64,000 nucleotides of DNA, taken from the NCBI GenBank assembly GCA_963820095.1, contig CAWFZA010000016.1:14211-78210 (forward strand), read 5' to 3'. The notes under the pieces were generated by a model. That model saw only the letters and a program-made list of their open reading frames with translations, searched no databases and was not told where the DNA came from. The translations under genes and the position numbers were made by a program. Below, piece after piece: positions 17,931 through 26,848 of this stretch. Source of the stretch: Roseiarcus sp963820095 (lineage in GTDB: Bacteria > Pseudomonadota > Alphaproteobacteria > Rhizobiales > Beijerinckiaceae). Within the stretch, counting starts at the first letter, position 1, and every line of letters begins with the position of its first letter.

Positions 17931-18437
17931 ATGCGGTGCCCCTATTGCGGCGGCCTCGACACGCAGGTGAAGGATTCGCGGCCCACCGAGGATTCCTCGT
18001 CGATCCGCAGGCGTCGCATCTGCCCCGATTGCGGCGGCAGGTTCACCACCTTCGAGCGCGTCCAGCTGCGCGAACTCATGGTGGTCAAGAAGAACGGCCG
18101 CCGCGCGCCGTTCGATCGCGACAAGCTCATGCGCTCGGTCCAGGTCGCGCTGCGCAAGCGCTCGGTCGAGCCCGAGCGGGTCGAACGCATGATCAATGGC
18201 GTCGTGCGCCAGCTCGAGAGCCAGACCGACGGCGACATCCCGACCGAACGGATCGGCGAACTGGTGATGGAGGGCCTGAAGGCGCTCGACGACGTCGCCT
18301 ATGTGCGCTTCGCCTCCGTCTACCGCAATTTCCGCGAGGCGCGGGACTTCAACGCCATCGTCGGCGAACTGGAGGCGGAGCCCGGAGGCCGCCCCGGCCA
18401 GGGAAGCTCCGCGCCAGCGCCGGAACGCGCCCGCGAC
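17931..18437 (+). CDS. nrdR: Transcriptional repressor NrdR (in frame with ribD, no stop between)
   Basis: NrdR represses ribonucleotide reductase genes according to its ATP/dATP state. The zinc ribbon is MRCPYCGGLDTQV plus CPDCGGRFTTFE, and the ATP-cone runs through VVKKNGRRAPFDRDKLMRSV to YVRFASVYRNF. The NrdR part covers about 155 residues to ELEAEPGG. A 15-residue linker then leads directly into RibD without a stop codon. ATG 18438 inside this ORF probably starts ribD. Either the two are fused here or a stop has been lost by mutation or error. Confidence 0.9.
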
Positions 18438-19587
18438 ATGAGCCAAGGCGCAGCCGCAGAGTCCGATGAGGATCTGCGCTGGATGGAGGCGGCGCTCAAT
18501 CTGGGATCGCGATCGCTGGGGCTTGCGGCTCCGAATCCCGCTGTGGGCGCGATCCTGGTCAAGGACGGCGCGGTCGTCGGGCGCGGCGCAACAGCGCCGG
18601 GCGGAAGGCCGCATGCCGAGCGGATCGCCCTTGCCGAGGCTGGCGAGGCGGCGCGCGGCGCGACGCTCTATGTGACGCTCGAGCCCTGCTCGCATCTCGG
18701 CGCTTCGCCCCCTTGCGCGGACGCGATCATCGCGGCCGGCGTCGCCCGTGTCGTTTCGGCGATGGAAGACCCCAATCCGCTCGTTGGCGGCGAGGGACAC
18801 GCCAGGCTGAAAGCCGCGGGGATCGCCGTCTCGGTCGGCGCCGGAGCCGAGCAGGCGCAGCGCGACCATCTGGGTCATATCCTGCGCGTCACGGCGGGGC
18901 GGCCGTGCGTGACGCTCAAGCTCGCCGAGACGGCGGACGGGTTCGCTTCCGCCGGCTTGCACGACGCGCGCCTGCGCATCACCGGGCCGATCGCCGACCT
19001 TCGCGTCCAAATGATGCGTTCGACCCACGAGGCGATCATGGTCGGGATCGGGACGGCGCTCATCGACGATCCGGCGCTGACCGTGCGGCTGCCCGGCCTC
19101 GACCGCAAGCCGTTGCGCGTCGTCCTCGACACCCATCTGCGGCTTCCCGAACGCTCGCGGCTCGCGGCGACTGCGGGAGAGATTCCGACCCTGGTCATCG
19201 CCGGCGAAACGGCGCCGGACGAGACGGCCCGGCGATTGGAGGACCTCGGCGCAATGATCGAGCGCGTCCCACTCGACGCGGACGGCCCATGTCGATCTCC
19301 ATCACGCCTTGCGGGCGCTCAGCGTCCGCGGGATCACCCGCGTGTTCAGCGAAGGCGGGCCTAAGGTCGCGGCCCGGCTGATCGCGCTTGGCCTCGCCGA
19401 CGAGGTCGCGCTCATCACGGCGGACAAGCCGCTCGGCCGGCCCGGCGTCGCCGCGCTCGACAGCCAAGCCCGCGCGGCGCTCATCGACGGATCACGCTAC
19501 CGGCTCGACGAGACGCTGGACTACGGGCCGGACACGATGCGCCTCTGGCGGCGGGCGGACGGATCGGGCGGCGTGGCGCGCTCTTAG
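18438..19587 (+). CDS. ribD: Riboflavin biosynthesis deaminase/reductase, frame break
   Basis: About 383 residues, two domains. The N-terminal deaminase carries PHAERIALAEAGEAARG and the second zinc pair in EPCSHLGASPPCADAI; the C-terminal reductase starts around CVTLKLAETADGF and contains IMVGIGTALIDDPALTVR. Together they convert the GTP-derived pyrimidine to 5-amino-6-ribitylaminouracil phosphate. An inserted base near 19288 breaks the frame before VDLHHALRALSVRGITRV. The gene ends at 19587 with no ribE, ribA or ribH following, although those often follow in this class. Confidence 0.93.
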
Positions 19588-19650
19588 GGCGGTCGGTTTG
19601 GATTTTCTCGGTTCCAGCCGTTTTGGCGCGGAAACCTCGATTTACGGCTA

Positions 19651-19680
19651 TTGGATTTCCTTGGATTTCCTTGGATTCTC
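19651..19680. repeat. Three tandem decamers TTGGATTTCC
   Basis: TTGGATTTCC occurs twice exactly and a third time as TTGGATTCTC, head to tail. It stands directly before the 27-nt shared element. The 10-base unit recalls the 10-base phasing of TAAACG near the first copy of that element. Confidence 0.6.
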
Positions 19681-19685
19681 TCGTC

Positions 19686-19712
19686 CGAATCGAGACTTAT
19701 CAATGTGTTACG
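19686..19712. repeat. 27-nt intergenic repeat, copy B
   Basis: Begins CGAATCGAGACTT and ends GTGTTACG; 23 of 27 positions equal the segment at 3055-3081. Weak similarity continues to about 19745. Confidence 0.55.
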
Positions 19713-20132
19713 CGATAAACCGCACAAAACTTTTTTCTCGTCGCCTCCTTTCGTTCGAAGCGCGAGAGCGCGTGGACTGAGCCATTCGGAACGACCGCAT
19801 TGTTCATGGGACAAGCGTAATTGAGTTTCTGGTTTTCTGCAAGATAATGTCGGCTCTCATAGCGTTCGCCGTTGTTTTCGGAAATTCTGCCATGACACTT
19901 CATGACCTGATTCGCCCTCCTCGGGTCCAAAACCCGGTGAGCCAACACGTAACGCGCATAAGAGCCAGAATGTCGCGCCCCTGGGGCGCCGCTATTTTTT
20001 AACAAAACTCACTTAGAGATGACATCTTCGATCGAGCCAGCGCCGCGGTCTTAGCGCCGGAGCGATCCGGAGCGATGCGCCGACGCGGGCGCGATCTTTC
20101 CAAGACCATCCGACCATCCAAGGTGAGGGACA

Positions 20133-21241
20133 ATGAACTAAGAGGCTGATCGCGCTGACATTTGCGGGCGCGCTTGCCGGGCTGGCGGGAGCAAGCGCCC
20201 AAGCCTGCACCTCGATGATCTTCAAGGCCGAGGACGGCACGCGCATCTATGCGCGGACGATGGAATGGGGCGCCTCCGATCTCAAATCCGAGATGATGCT
20301 CGCGCCGCGATCGATCGCCTTCTCCTCCGACCTCGGCGAGGGCAAGACCGGCGCCAAGTGGAAAAACCGTTATGGCTTCGTCGGCGTGAACGCGGCCGGC
20401 CTTCCCTATGCGACAGACGGCATGAACGAAGCCGGGCTGACCGTCGGCGCGCTCTTCTTTCCAGGCTTCGCCGGATACCAGGATGTGAAGGCCGACGAAT
20501 TGGCGACGACCGTCAGCAATGTCGATCTCGTCAATTACATCCTGAGCAACTTCAAGACCGTGGATGAAGTGCGTGAGGCGATGCCGAAGATCCGCGTGGT
20601 GCGCAACGCCGCAATCGAAAAGGAGTTCGGCACGCCCCTCCCCCTCCATCACATCGTGAGCGACGCGACCGGCGCCTCGATCGTCATCGAATATGTGGAC
20701 GGCAAGCTGAGCGTCACCGACAACAAGGTCGGCGCCATGACCAATTCGCCCAATTATGATTGGCATCTCCTGAACTTACGGAACTATGCGAACCTAACGC
20801 CTGACGCCGCGCGCCCGCGCAGCATCGATGGCGTCTCGCTCGCTCCGTTCGGCGCCGGAAGCGGCATGCTCGGCCTGCCGGGCGATTTCACCCCGCCCTC
20901 CCGCTTCGTCAGAGCCGTGGCCTTCGTCAACACGATGCTCCCGGCCAAGGACGCGGCCGACGCCGTGAGCGCCGCCTCGACGATGCTCAACAACTTCGAC
21001 ATTCCGAAGGGGCTCGTGCGCGAAGGGACGCCTGAGGATTTCCATCTCGGCTACACCCAATGGTCGGTGATCGCCGACATGAGCCACAAGGTCTATTATT
21101 ACTGGACGATGTACGACCGCAGAATGCGCTCGGTCGACCTGTCGAAGCTCGACTTCGGGGGCCAAGGCGATCTCCTCGTTCCCGCTCGACAAGATCCGCG
21201 TGGAGGACATCGAGGACCGCTCGGCCGACTTTCCGCATTGA
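20133..21241 (+). CDS. Secreted choloylglycine hydrolase / penicillin V acylase-like Ntn hydrolase, two frame breaks
   Basis: About 369 residues. A base inserted just after ATG 20133 (SD GAGGGA) hides the start; corrected, it reads MTKRLIALTFAGALAGLAGA, a signal peptide ending at AQA. The next residue is the catalytic Cys of CTSMIFKAEDGTRIYARTMEW, so cleavage exposes the N-terminal nucleophile as expected. Further family motifs are YGFVGVNAAG, ATDGMNEAGL and AMTNSPNYDWHL. A G5 run near 21160 carries a second inserted base; corrected, the end is SSFPLDKIRVEDIEDRSADF. It hydrolyses amide bonds of bile acids, penicillin V or N-acyl homoserine lactones in characterised relatives. Confidence 0.88.
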
Positions 21242-21358
21242 CCGGGCGACAGCGATCCGCCGCCGCGCCCCCCGCGACTGGCGGCATGCGCTAGCTCAGA
21301 CACTTAGCCGGCCTGCCGCCGATTTGCCGCGGCGCTTAAAGATTTGCCCGGCCGCACG

Positions 21359-21781
21359 CTAGCTGGGATCGGGGCTGGACGGCAGGGGCGCGACCCCGAT
21401 CACCCGCCCGTCCGCGTCGGTGGTCAATTTGCCTTTCGACTGATCCAACAGGACCAGTTCATTGCCGAAGGGATCGCGAACGCGGACGCATCGGCCAATT
21501 GCGATGTCAAACGGAGGCTGCAAGGCCTCGCCGCCCGCGCTCAAGAAGAGGGCGAGCGCCTCGTCGACATCTTCCACCAGAATATCGGTTTCGGGGCCGA
21601 TGTTGAGGTGCGCCACCAGCTCCGCATTGGTGTCAGGAAGGGCAAAGCCAACCGCTTCATCGGTTCGCCACAACACGCGATGCCCCAGACGATCGCGATA
21701 GAACGATATCGCGGCGTCAAGATCGGCGACGCGAAGCAGATGATTGTCGAGCTTGCGAAACAGGGGGCCGCTCACGCTCAT
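21359..21781 (-). CDS. VOC-family (glyoxalase-like) protein
   Basis: A 140-residue protein with the paired beta-alpha-beta-beta-beta fold of the vicinal oxygen chelate family: HLLRVADLDAAISFYRDRLG at the start and VRVRDPFGNELVLLDQSKG near the end, where the metal-binding Glu (NELVLLD) is placed. Function may be glyoxalase, fosfomycin-type resistance or ring cleavage; nothing decides between them. It is followed on the same strand, upstream, by the DUF1223 gene about 40 bases away, perhaps one unit. Confidence 0.85.
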   Translation of the reverse strand: MSVSGPLFRKLDNHLLRVADLDAAISFYRDRLGHRVLWRTDEAVGFALPDTNAELVAHLNIGPETDILVEDVDEALALFLSAGGEALQPPFDIAIGRCVRVRDPFGNELVLLDQSKGKLTTDADGRVIGVAPLPSSPDPS

Positions 21782-21820
21782 TGGGAATGATCCTCCCCCT
21801 TGTCGCGAGTGTCGTTGGCT

Positions 21821-22531
21821 CTACCTCTTCGCCGCCGCGAGGATCGGCCCTGCCCCGCTCGCCTGCACAAGCACGGCCTCGGCGAGATCGGAGCTCCCGC
21901 CAGGCACGGGGAAGGTCGCCGCTTCGCCTCGCCATTTGCCCAAGAGAACCATGTCGCGCACCACGTCCTTGTACGGCAGAGTGCGGCCGGCGTTCTCGCC
22001 GCGCGGGATCGTGACCTCGACCGTGTGCGGGATGTAGCGCGCGAGCCAGACATCGGCGCCGCCGGCGGGCGCCGCGCCCCGTCCGACCGTCACCGCCGCG
22101 CCTGAAAAGCCGACGCTCGGGCCGCCTTCGCCGCGGTCGCCTCGGCTCATGAGCCCGGCGAGCGAACTCGGCTCGATGCCGTCGCCCTCGACCTTGCCGT
22201 TGACCACCACCTGGGGCGTATAGACGCTGTCACCATGGCCCATCGCTCGGGCATAGGCATACTGGCGCGCGGTCCAGACGGGCTTGGAGAATGTGTCCTT
22301 CCAGCCGAGCCTGTCCCAGTAATCGACCTCAAACGAGAGCGCCAGCACATCCGGGCGGCCGCTGACCGCCCCGACATTCGCTTCCGCCGGCGGGCATGAC
22401 GAACAGCCCTGGCTCTGGAAGAGTTCGATGACGATCGGATGCGCCGCATCGCCCGCGAGGGCCGGAGGCGGCGCGGAGGCGAAGAGACCTAAGGCGGCGA
22501 CCGCAACACCAATTGTTCTTGAGGTCGACAT
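21821..22531 (-). CDS. DUF1223 secreted thioredoxin-like protein
   Basis: A 236-residue protein with a signal peptide (TIGVAVAALGLFASAPPPALA) and the DUF1223 signature IELFQSQGCSSCPPAEAN, a thioredoxin-like fold with the CSSC pair, followed by DVLALSFEVDYWDRLGWKD and YTPQVVVNGK. Members are periplasmic and of unproven function, probably redox-related. It runs toward the VOC gene and is divergent from the GH88 gene. Confidence 0.9.
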   Translation of the reverse strand: MSTSRTIGVAVAALGLFASAPPPALAGDAAHPIVIELFQSQGCSSCPPAEANVGAVSGRPDVLALSFEVDYWDRLGWKDTFSKPVWTARQYAYARAMGHGDSVYTPQVVVNGKVEGDGIEPSSLAGLMSRGDRGEGGPSVGFSGAAVTVGRGAAPAGGADVWLARYIPHTVEVTIPRGENAGRTLPYKDVVRDMVLLGKWRGEAATFPVPGGSSDLAEAVLVQASGAGPILAAAKR

Positions 22532-22716
22532 GGCTCGTCCTTCCAGCGAACGGCGCGCCTAGCGCGCCCAATCAATCCTGCGTTCGCCGGCGAACGCAGT
22601 TTTGTTACGGCGCCGCGCGACGCCAGGTCCATGACGTGGCGTTTCTGCGCATGGCGGCATGGGTGTAACCTGATAAGATTGATACGCCTTGATGGCTCCG
22701 CATGTGGGGGAATGCA

Positions 22717-24033
22717 ATGCAACGACTGGTTTTATTGGCCTCAGCGTCGATCATCTGTTTGACAAGCCAGGCCGGCGCGACGTCCCTGGATATAGCGTCG
22801 GATTTGTCGTTCATCGAGGCGCAGGTGTCGAAGACTCTGGCTTCGCTGGGCTCCTCTCCGGCGCCCGGAAATCCCCTCTATCCGCTCTCGGGAGGCGACA
22901 GCGGAACGTGGATGACGACGAGTCCTTCGAGCGGCAGTCAGGGATGGACGACCGGGTTTTTCCCCGGCCAGCTTTGGCTTCTCTATCAGGCGACCGGGTC
23001 TCAGCAATGGCTTACGGCCGCGCGGGCTTGGACCGCTCCGCTGGCCCCGCAGGCGAATGGCCGCCCGGTGGACCCCTCGGACATCGGCTTCATCATCGGG
23101 ACGAGTTTCGGCAACGGATACAGGCTGACGGGAGACCCAAGCTACAAGAGCGTGCTTCTGACCACAGGCGACTCGCTCGCGTCGCTCTACAATCCTAACG
23201 TCGGGGCGGTTCGCTCCTGGACTTTCCCTCCCTACCAGCCTCCAGCCCACTTTGCCGTGACCATCGATAGCATGATGCAGCTCGGTCCGTTGCAATGGGG
23301 CGCCGGCAATGGCGGCAGCTCCGCCTGGGCCGGAATCGCCGCGAGTCATGCCGATACGGTGACGACGAACCTCGTGCGCTTGGATGGGAGCACTTTTCAG
23401 GTAGGCGATTTCAACCCAACCACCGGGGCGCTCATGAGCCGGGGGACATTCTCCGGCTATTCCGACAGCTCGACCTGGGCGCGCGGGCAGGCCTGGGGCC
23501 TGTATGGCTTCGTCCAAGCCTATCAGACGTCGGGCAACCCGGCATTCCTGCAGACGGCGGAAGACCTCGCCAACTATTTCGTCGATCATCTGCCCGCGAA
23601 CTTTGTCTCACCCTGGGATTTCAACGCGCCGGCCCCCGCCGCTGTGGACACTTCGGCGGCGGCCATCGCGGCGGACGGCCTCGTCATGCTGAGCACGGTC
23701 GCGGGAGCGATCGGAGCGCAATATCTGACGGATGCGGAGAACATACTGGGCTCGCTCAGCGCCAACTACCTTGACGATAGCGGGTCTGGCGAGTTCGTGC
23801 TGATCGACGGCTTCCCGGGCAATGGGGGCGCCAACACCGCGCTGATCTACGGCGACTACTACTTCACCGAGGCGTTGCTGCGATTGCAGAACGTGCTCGA
23901 CGGGAAACCTGGCTGGGTGTTGTACAGCCCCGTTCCAGAGCCATCGACTTGGGCGATGATGCTCCTCGGCTTCTCGGGACTGGGCTTCGCAGCCTACCGC
24001 GCATCGCGCAAGAGCGCGACGTCGAGCGCGTAA
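22717..24033 (+). CDS. GH88-type hydrolase with PEP-CTERM sorting signal
   Basis: A 438-residue secreted protein. A signal peptide (LVLLASASIICLTSQAGA) precedes an alpha/alpha-barrel of the unsaturated glucuronyl hydrolase type: GWTTGFFPGQLWLLYQATG, DPSDIGFIIGTS and IDSMMQLGPLQWGA carry the equivalents of the two catalytic aspartates, and STWARGQAWGLYGF is the family hallmark. The tail VPEPSTWAMMLLGFSGLGF plus YRASRK is a PEP-CTERM signal, which sends proteins to an exosortase. SD GGGGGA supports ATG 22717. No lyase or transporter lies nearby, so the polysaccharide target is unknown. Confidence 0.9.
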   Translation: MQRLVLLASASIICLTSQAGATSLDIASDLSFIEAQVSKTLASLGSSPAPGNPLYPLSGGDSGTWMTTSPSSGSQGWTTGFFPGQLWLLYQATGSQQWLTAARAWTAPLAPQANGRPVDPSDIGFIIGTSFGNGYRLTGDPSYKSVLLTTGDSLASLYNPNVGAVRSWTFPPYQPPAHFAVTIDSMMQLGPLQWGAGNGGSSAWAGIAASHADTVTTNLVRLDGSTFQVGDFNPTTGALMSRGTFSGYSDSSTWARGQAWGLYGFVQAYQTSGNPAFLQTAEDLANYFVDHLPANFVSPWDFNAPAPAAVDTSAAAIAADGLVMLSTVAGAIGAQYLTDAENILGSLSANYLDDSGSGEFVLIDGFPGNGGANTALIYGDYYFTEALLRLQNVLDGKPGWVLYSPVPEPSTWAMMLLGFSGLGFAAYRASRKSATSSA

Positions 24034-24057
24034 GCGCGGACAAAAGCAACGCGCGCC

Positions 24058-24693
24058 TCACAGAGCCCCGACGGCGCCGCCGACAAGCAGCTCAGCCTCG
24101 CTCCGGGTCGAGAGAACGCGGTCGATCAGCCCCCATTCGAGCGCCTGTTCCGCATCCATGAAATGATCGCGGTCCAACGTGCGCTCGACCTCCTCGTAGG
24201 TCCTGCCGCAATGTTTGGCGTAGAGGCGGGTCAGGCGCTTCTTGGTCTTCAGGATGTCCTCGGCGTGAATGAGGATGTCGGACGCCTGCCCCTGGAACCC
24301 GCCGAGCGGCTGATGGACATGGAGGCTCGCGTTGGGCAGCGCCGCGCGTTCTCCCGGCTCCCCCGCCATCAGGAGAAACGACCCCATGGAGCGGGCGGTC
24401 CCGACGCAAAGCGTGCGAACGGGCGCCTTGATGAACTGCATCGTGTCATACATCGCAAGGCCGCTCGTCACGACGCCGCCGTAGGAGTTGATATAGAGGT
24501 CGATCGGCTTCTTCGGGTTGTCGGCCTCGAGGAACAGCAGCTGGGCGCAGACGAGCGAGGCCATCGCGTCGTTGACCTCGCCGCTCAGAAAGACAATGCG
24601 CTCCCGAAGCAGGCGGGAGTAGATGTCGAAAGACCGCTCGCCGCGGCTTGATTGTTCCAGCACCATGGGGACGAGCTGCATCGTGTCGCGCAT
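24058..24693 (-). CDS. clpP: ATP-dependent Clp protease proteolytic subunit (ClpP-like)
   Basis: A 211-residue serine peptidase. The catalytic serine is in GTARSMGSFLL (usual GQAASMG), the histidine in HVHQPLGG, and the aspartate in the TLDRDHFMDA region; DLYINSYGGVVTSGLAMYDTM is the substrate-channel segment. GTARSMGS rather than GQAASMGA suggests a second, non-housekeeping ClpP copy, and no clpX is adjacent. ATG 24693 with upstream GGAAAGGAA was chosen; the frame is open further upstream through the SRPBCC gene without a stop. Confidence 0.92.
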   Translation of the reverse strand: MRDTMQLVPMVLEQSSRGERSFDIYSRLLRERIVFLSGEVNDAMASLVCAQLLFLEADNPKKPIDLYINSYGGVVTSGLAMYDTMQFIKAPVRTLCVGTARSMGSFLLMAGEPGERAALPNASLHVHQPLGGFQGQASDILIHAEDILKTKKRLTRLYAKHCGRTYEEVERTLDRDHFMDAEQALEWGLIDRVLSTRSEAELLVGGAVGAL

Positions 24694-25095
24694 GACGCGA
24701 ATTCCTTTCCGCTTTCCGAAGATGAGTTGGCTTCGCGCCGCTCTCAGGCGGCAAGAACTCATGGGGCGAAGGTTGTCGTTGGCGCTTCTCCGCCGGGCGT
24801 CGCCCTCGATCCGATGGATGATCCGAAGCAGCGCGCCACCTTGAACTCCGGGCTCGATCCGGAACGTGACGGTGCTTTCCATGAACGGGGCGCCGTCCTC
24901 GCGCATCCGATACTGGACCTCGACTCCGGCAATCGACGCGATGGGCTCAGGCTCGGCGAGGTCGGCTTCAGGCAGCCATCGTTCGCGAAAAGCCGCGATC
25001 GCGATGGCCCGCCAGACCTTGTCCGGCGCCGCGTCGAGTTCGTACTCGAGCGCGATTTCCCCGTCCTCACGCGGTTCGGTCGCAACGTCGCTCAT
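24694..25095 (-). CDS. SRPBCC / AHSA1-like domain protein (no stop before clpP)
   Basis: The part of the ORF before ClpP is a 134-residue START-like protein: EIALEYELDAAPDKVWRAI at the N-terminus and FMESTVTFRIEP in the middle are typical of AHSA1/SRPBCC domains that bind hydrophobic ligands. The tail ANDNLRPMSSCRLRAA looks like a natural C-terminus, yet the frame goes on into clpP. Its ATG overlaps the stop of the arsR gene, and ArsR-SRPBCC pairs are common, with the regulator controlling its partner. Confidence 0.75.
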
Positions 25096-25403
25096 TGATC
25101 CATGTCCTTCAAGAGCCGCTTGAGGTCATCGATGCGGCGCGGCCAATAGGCCCGATACCGCGCGAGCCACTGTCCGATCCGGACGAGCCCCTCCGGGTCC
25201 ACTTCGTAGTTGACGAAACGACCGGCCCGGCGTTCGCGAACGAGGCCCGCGGAGCGCAGGACAGCGAGATGCTGCGACATGGCCGGCTGCGTGATCGCCA
25301 TCCCCTGCCGCAGTGCGCTCGCGTTCATGCCGCCAGATGCGAGCTTCTCGAACACGCTGCGGCGTGTCGGATCCGCCAACGCCTTGAAGATCTCGCTCTC
25401 CAT
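25092..25403 (-). CDS. ArsR-family winged-helix regulator
   Basis: A 103-residue regulator: MESEIFKALADPTRRSVFEKL, then MAITQPAMSQHLAVLRSAGLV as the HTH and RRAGRFVNYEVDP as the wing. No metal-binding cysteines of the ELCVCDL type are present, so it belongs to the metal-independent group that pairs with SRPBCC proteins. Its stop overlaps the next start in ATGA fashion. ATG 25403 was chosen because the family begins there; upstream codons to 25514 are unlike any ArsR. Confidence 0.92.
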   Translation of the reverse strand: MESEIFKALADPTRRSVFEKLASGGMNASALRQGMAITQPAMSQHLAVLRSAGLVRERRAGRFVNYEVDPEGLVRIGQWLARYRAYWPRRIDDLKRLLKDMDQ

Positions 25404-25512
25404 GCTGACAGATAAGCACAGACTTATGTGTCGCGCAAGCGGGCTCTCGGCTCCATGGCGGCGGAAGGGCGTCCGCGATAGCGGCCAAGGTCGGCGCGAG
25501 CTATGGGAGCGC

Positions 25513-26274
25513 ATGGCGCGAACCGATTTCCGAACCCCCCGTCTTTACGTTTCCCACGACCTGTCCGCCGGCGCCGAGGTCAAGCTCGATGCTCAGCAGA
25601 CGAACTATCTACTCAATGTGCTGCGGCTCGGTGAGGGGGCGCGGGTTCTTCTGTTCAACGGCCGGGACGGGGAATTCTTCGCGACCCTCACGCGAGCCTC
25701 GCGCAAGTCGGCCTCGCTCATTGTTGGCGCGCAGACGCGCCCGCAGGAGACGCCGCCCGACATCGACTATCTGTTCGCCCCGCTCAAGCACGCCCGGCTG
25801 GACTATATGGCGCAAAAGGCGATCGAGATGGGGGCGCGCAGCTTGCGGCCGGTCATGACCCGCCATACCCAGGTCACGCGGATCAATCTGGAGCGCCTGC
25901 GGGCGAACGCGATCGAGGCGTGCGAACAGTGCGGCGTGATCTGGACGCCGGAGATTGCGCCCCTCCAGCCCCTTGGCGAGGCGCTCAAAAGCTGGCCGGC
26001 AGGGCGATTGCTGGTCTTTTGCGACGAGGAGGCCGAACCGGCGAGCCCGCTCGACGCGCTCGGAAGCGCGCATGGCGAGGCCGGCGTCGGCCTCCTGATC
26101 GGCCCGGAAGGCGGCTTCGACGACGAGGAGCGCGCCGCGATCCTCTCGTCGCCGCGGGTGCTGCGCCTGAACCTGGGGCCGCGCATCCTGCGCGCCGACA
26201 CCGCCGCCGTGGCGGCGCTGGCGCTCATCCAGGCCACCCTGGGCGATTGGCCGAAAAGACACACCGGGCGTTAG
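25513..26274 (+). CDS. rsmE: 16S rRNA m3U1498 methyltransferase
   Basis: A 253-residue SPOUT methyltransferase that methylates U1498 in the 30S decoding region. The N-terminal PUA-like domain (FRTPRLYVSHDLSAG) is followed by the knot domain with LFAPLKHARLDYMAQKAIEMG, RHTQVTRINLERL, ACEQCGVIWTPEI and the SAM pocket LLIGPEGGFDDEER and LNLGPRILRADTAA. It is divergent from the arsR gene. ATG 25513 gives MARTDFRTPRL, typical for the class. Confidence 0.95.
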   Translation: MARTDFRTPRLYVSHDLSAGAEVKLDAQQTNYLLNVLRLGEGARVLLFNGRDGEFFATLTRASRKSASLIVGAQTRPQETPPDIDYLFAPLKHARLDYMAQKAIEMGARSLRPVMTRHTQVTRINLERLRANAIEACEQCGVIWTPEIAPLQPLGEALKSWPAGRLLVFCDEEAEPASPLDALGSAHGEAGVGLLIGPEGGFDDEERAAILSSPRVLRLNLGPRILRADTAAVAALALIQATLGDWPKRHTGR

Positions 26275-26334
26275 AAAGAACATTACGGAGCCTGCTTGCC
26301 ATTTTGCCGCCACGATGCGGCTTCATTCCCGCAA

Positions 26335-26742
26335 ATGATGATTCACCATCCGGTCGGCGCGTCGCGCAAGGTTCATAGGGTCGTTGCGGCCGTGGGCGCC
26401 CCTTTATTGGCGATCATTGCTGCCGGCCTGTCGCATCCCGTTAGCGCCGGAGGCGGCGACGCGCTCGGGGCTCAATCCGAGATGCGCGGGTCCTATTGTG
26501 GCGGATCAGACGAGGACCCCGCTCCAAGTCGAGCCGGGTGCGCGCGAATCAAAGGCTACATCACGGCGGGGGACCGTTTCGGATCGGGCGATCGGATCGG
26601 CGGGCTCCCTGGGCCGTTTGCGCCGCTCGACGAGCCGGGCATCGCCGGCGCTCGCTCGTCATCCGGCCTCACCGTCATCGGCGCGCCGCTAGGCGCCGAC
26701 CGCTTTTTCGTCCCCGCGAGCCGTGGCGACGTCGCGCGCTGA
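26335..26742 (+). CDS. Hypothetical secreted protein
   Basis: A 135-residue ORF. A signal peptide is plausible (VVAAVGAPLLAIIAAGLSHPVSA). The mature part has two cysteines in SYCGG and AGCARIKGYI; the phrase CARIKGYITAGD recalls the start of alphaproteobacterial porins, but the rest does not continue as a barrel. It might be a decayed or early-terminated porin. Codon usage matches the neighbours. Either ATG 26335 or 26338 may start it. Confidence 0.5.
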   Translation: MMIHHPVGASRKVHRVVAAVGAPLLAIIAAGLSHPVSAGGGDALGAQSEMRGSYCGGSDEDPAPSRAGCARIKGYITAGDRFGSGDRIGGLPGPFAPLDEPGIAGARSSSGLTVIGAPLGADRFFVPASRGDVAR

Positions 26743-26817
26743 GGCGCGAGACGCCAGAGTTGAAACTCATCAACCACCACGACTGGTTCGCAGCTGAGGC
26801 AGCCATTGGTCGAGGCC

Positions 26818-26836
26818 CTCGCGATCTAATCGCGAG
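26818..26836. terminator. Perfect hairpin between convergent genes
   Basis: CTCGCGAT (26818-26825), loop CTA, ATCGCGAG (26829-26836). It lies between the hypothetical gene ending at 26742 and the amidase ending at 26849 on the other strand, so it could end both transcripts. There is no T-run on either side, which weakens the call. Confidence 0.45.
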
Positions 26837-26848
26837 ACCCCGTGTGGT

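Larger units (their letters stand above)
19588..20132. other. AT-rich non-coding stretch with repeats
   Basis: A 545-base gap between ribD and the Ntn-hydrolase gene. It holds three tandem decamers at 19651-19680 and the second copy of the 27-nt element at 19686-19712. Open frames here show no recognisable domain. No T-run terminator is obvious after ribD. Confidence 0.5.

Noticed and set aside
19651..19680. Start of a CRISPR array
   Set aside because: The units are 10 bases, directly adjacent without spacers, and no cas genes are near.
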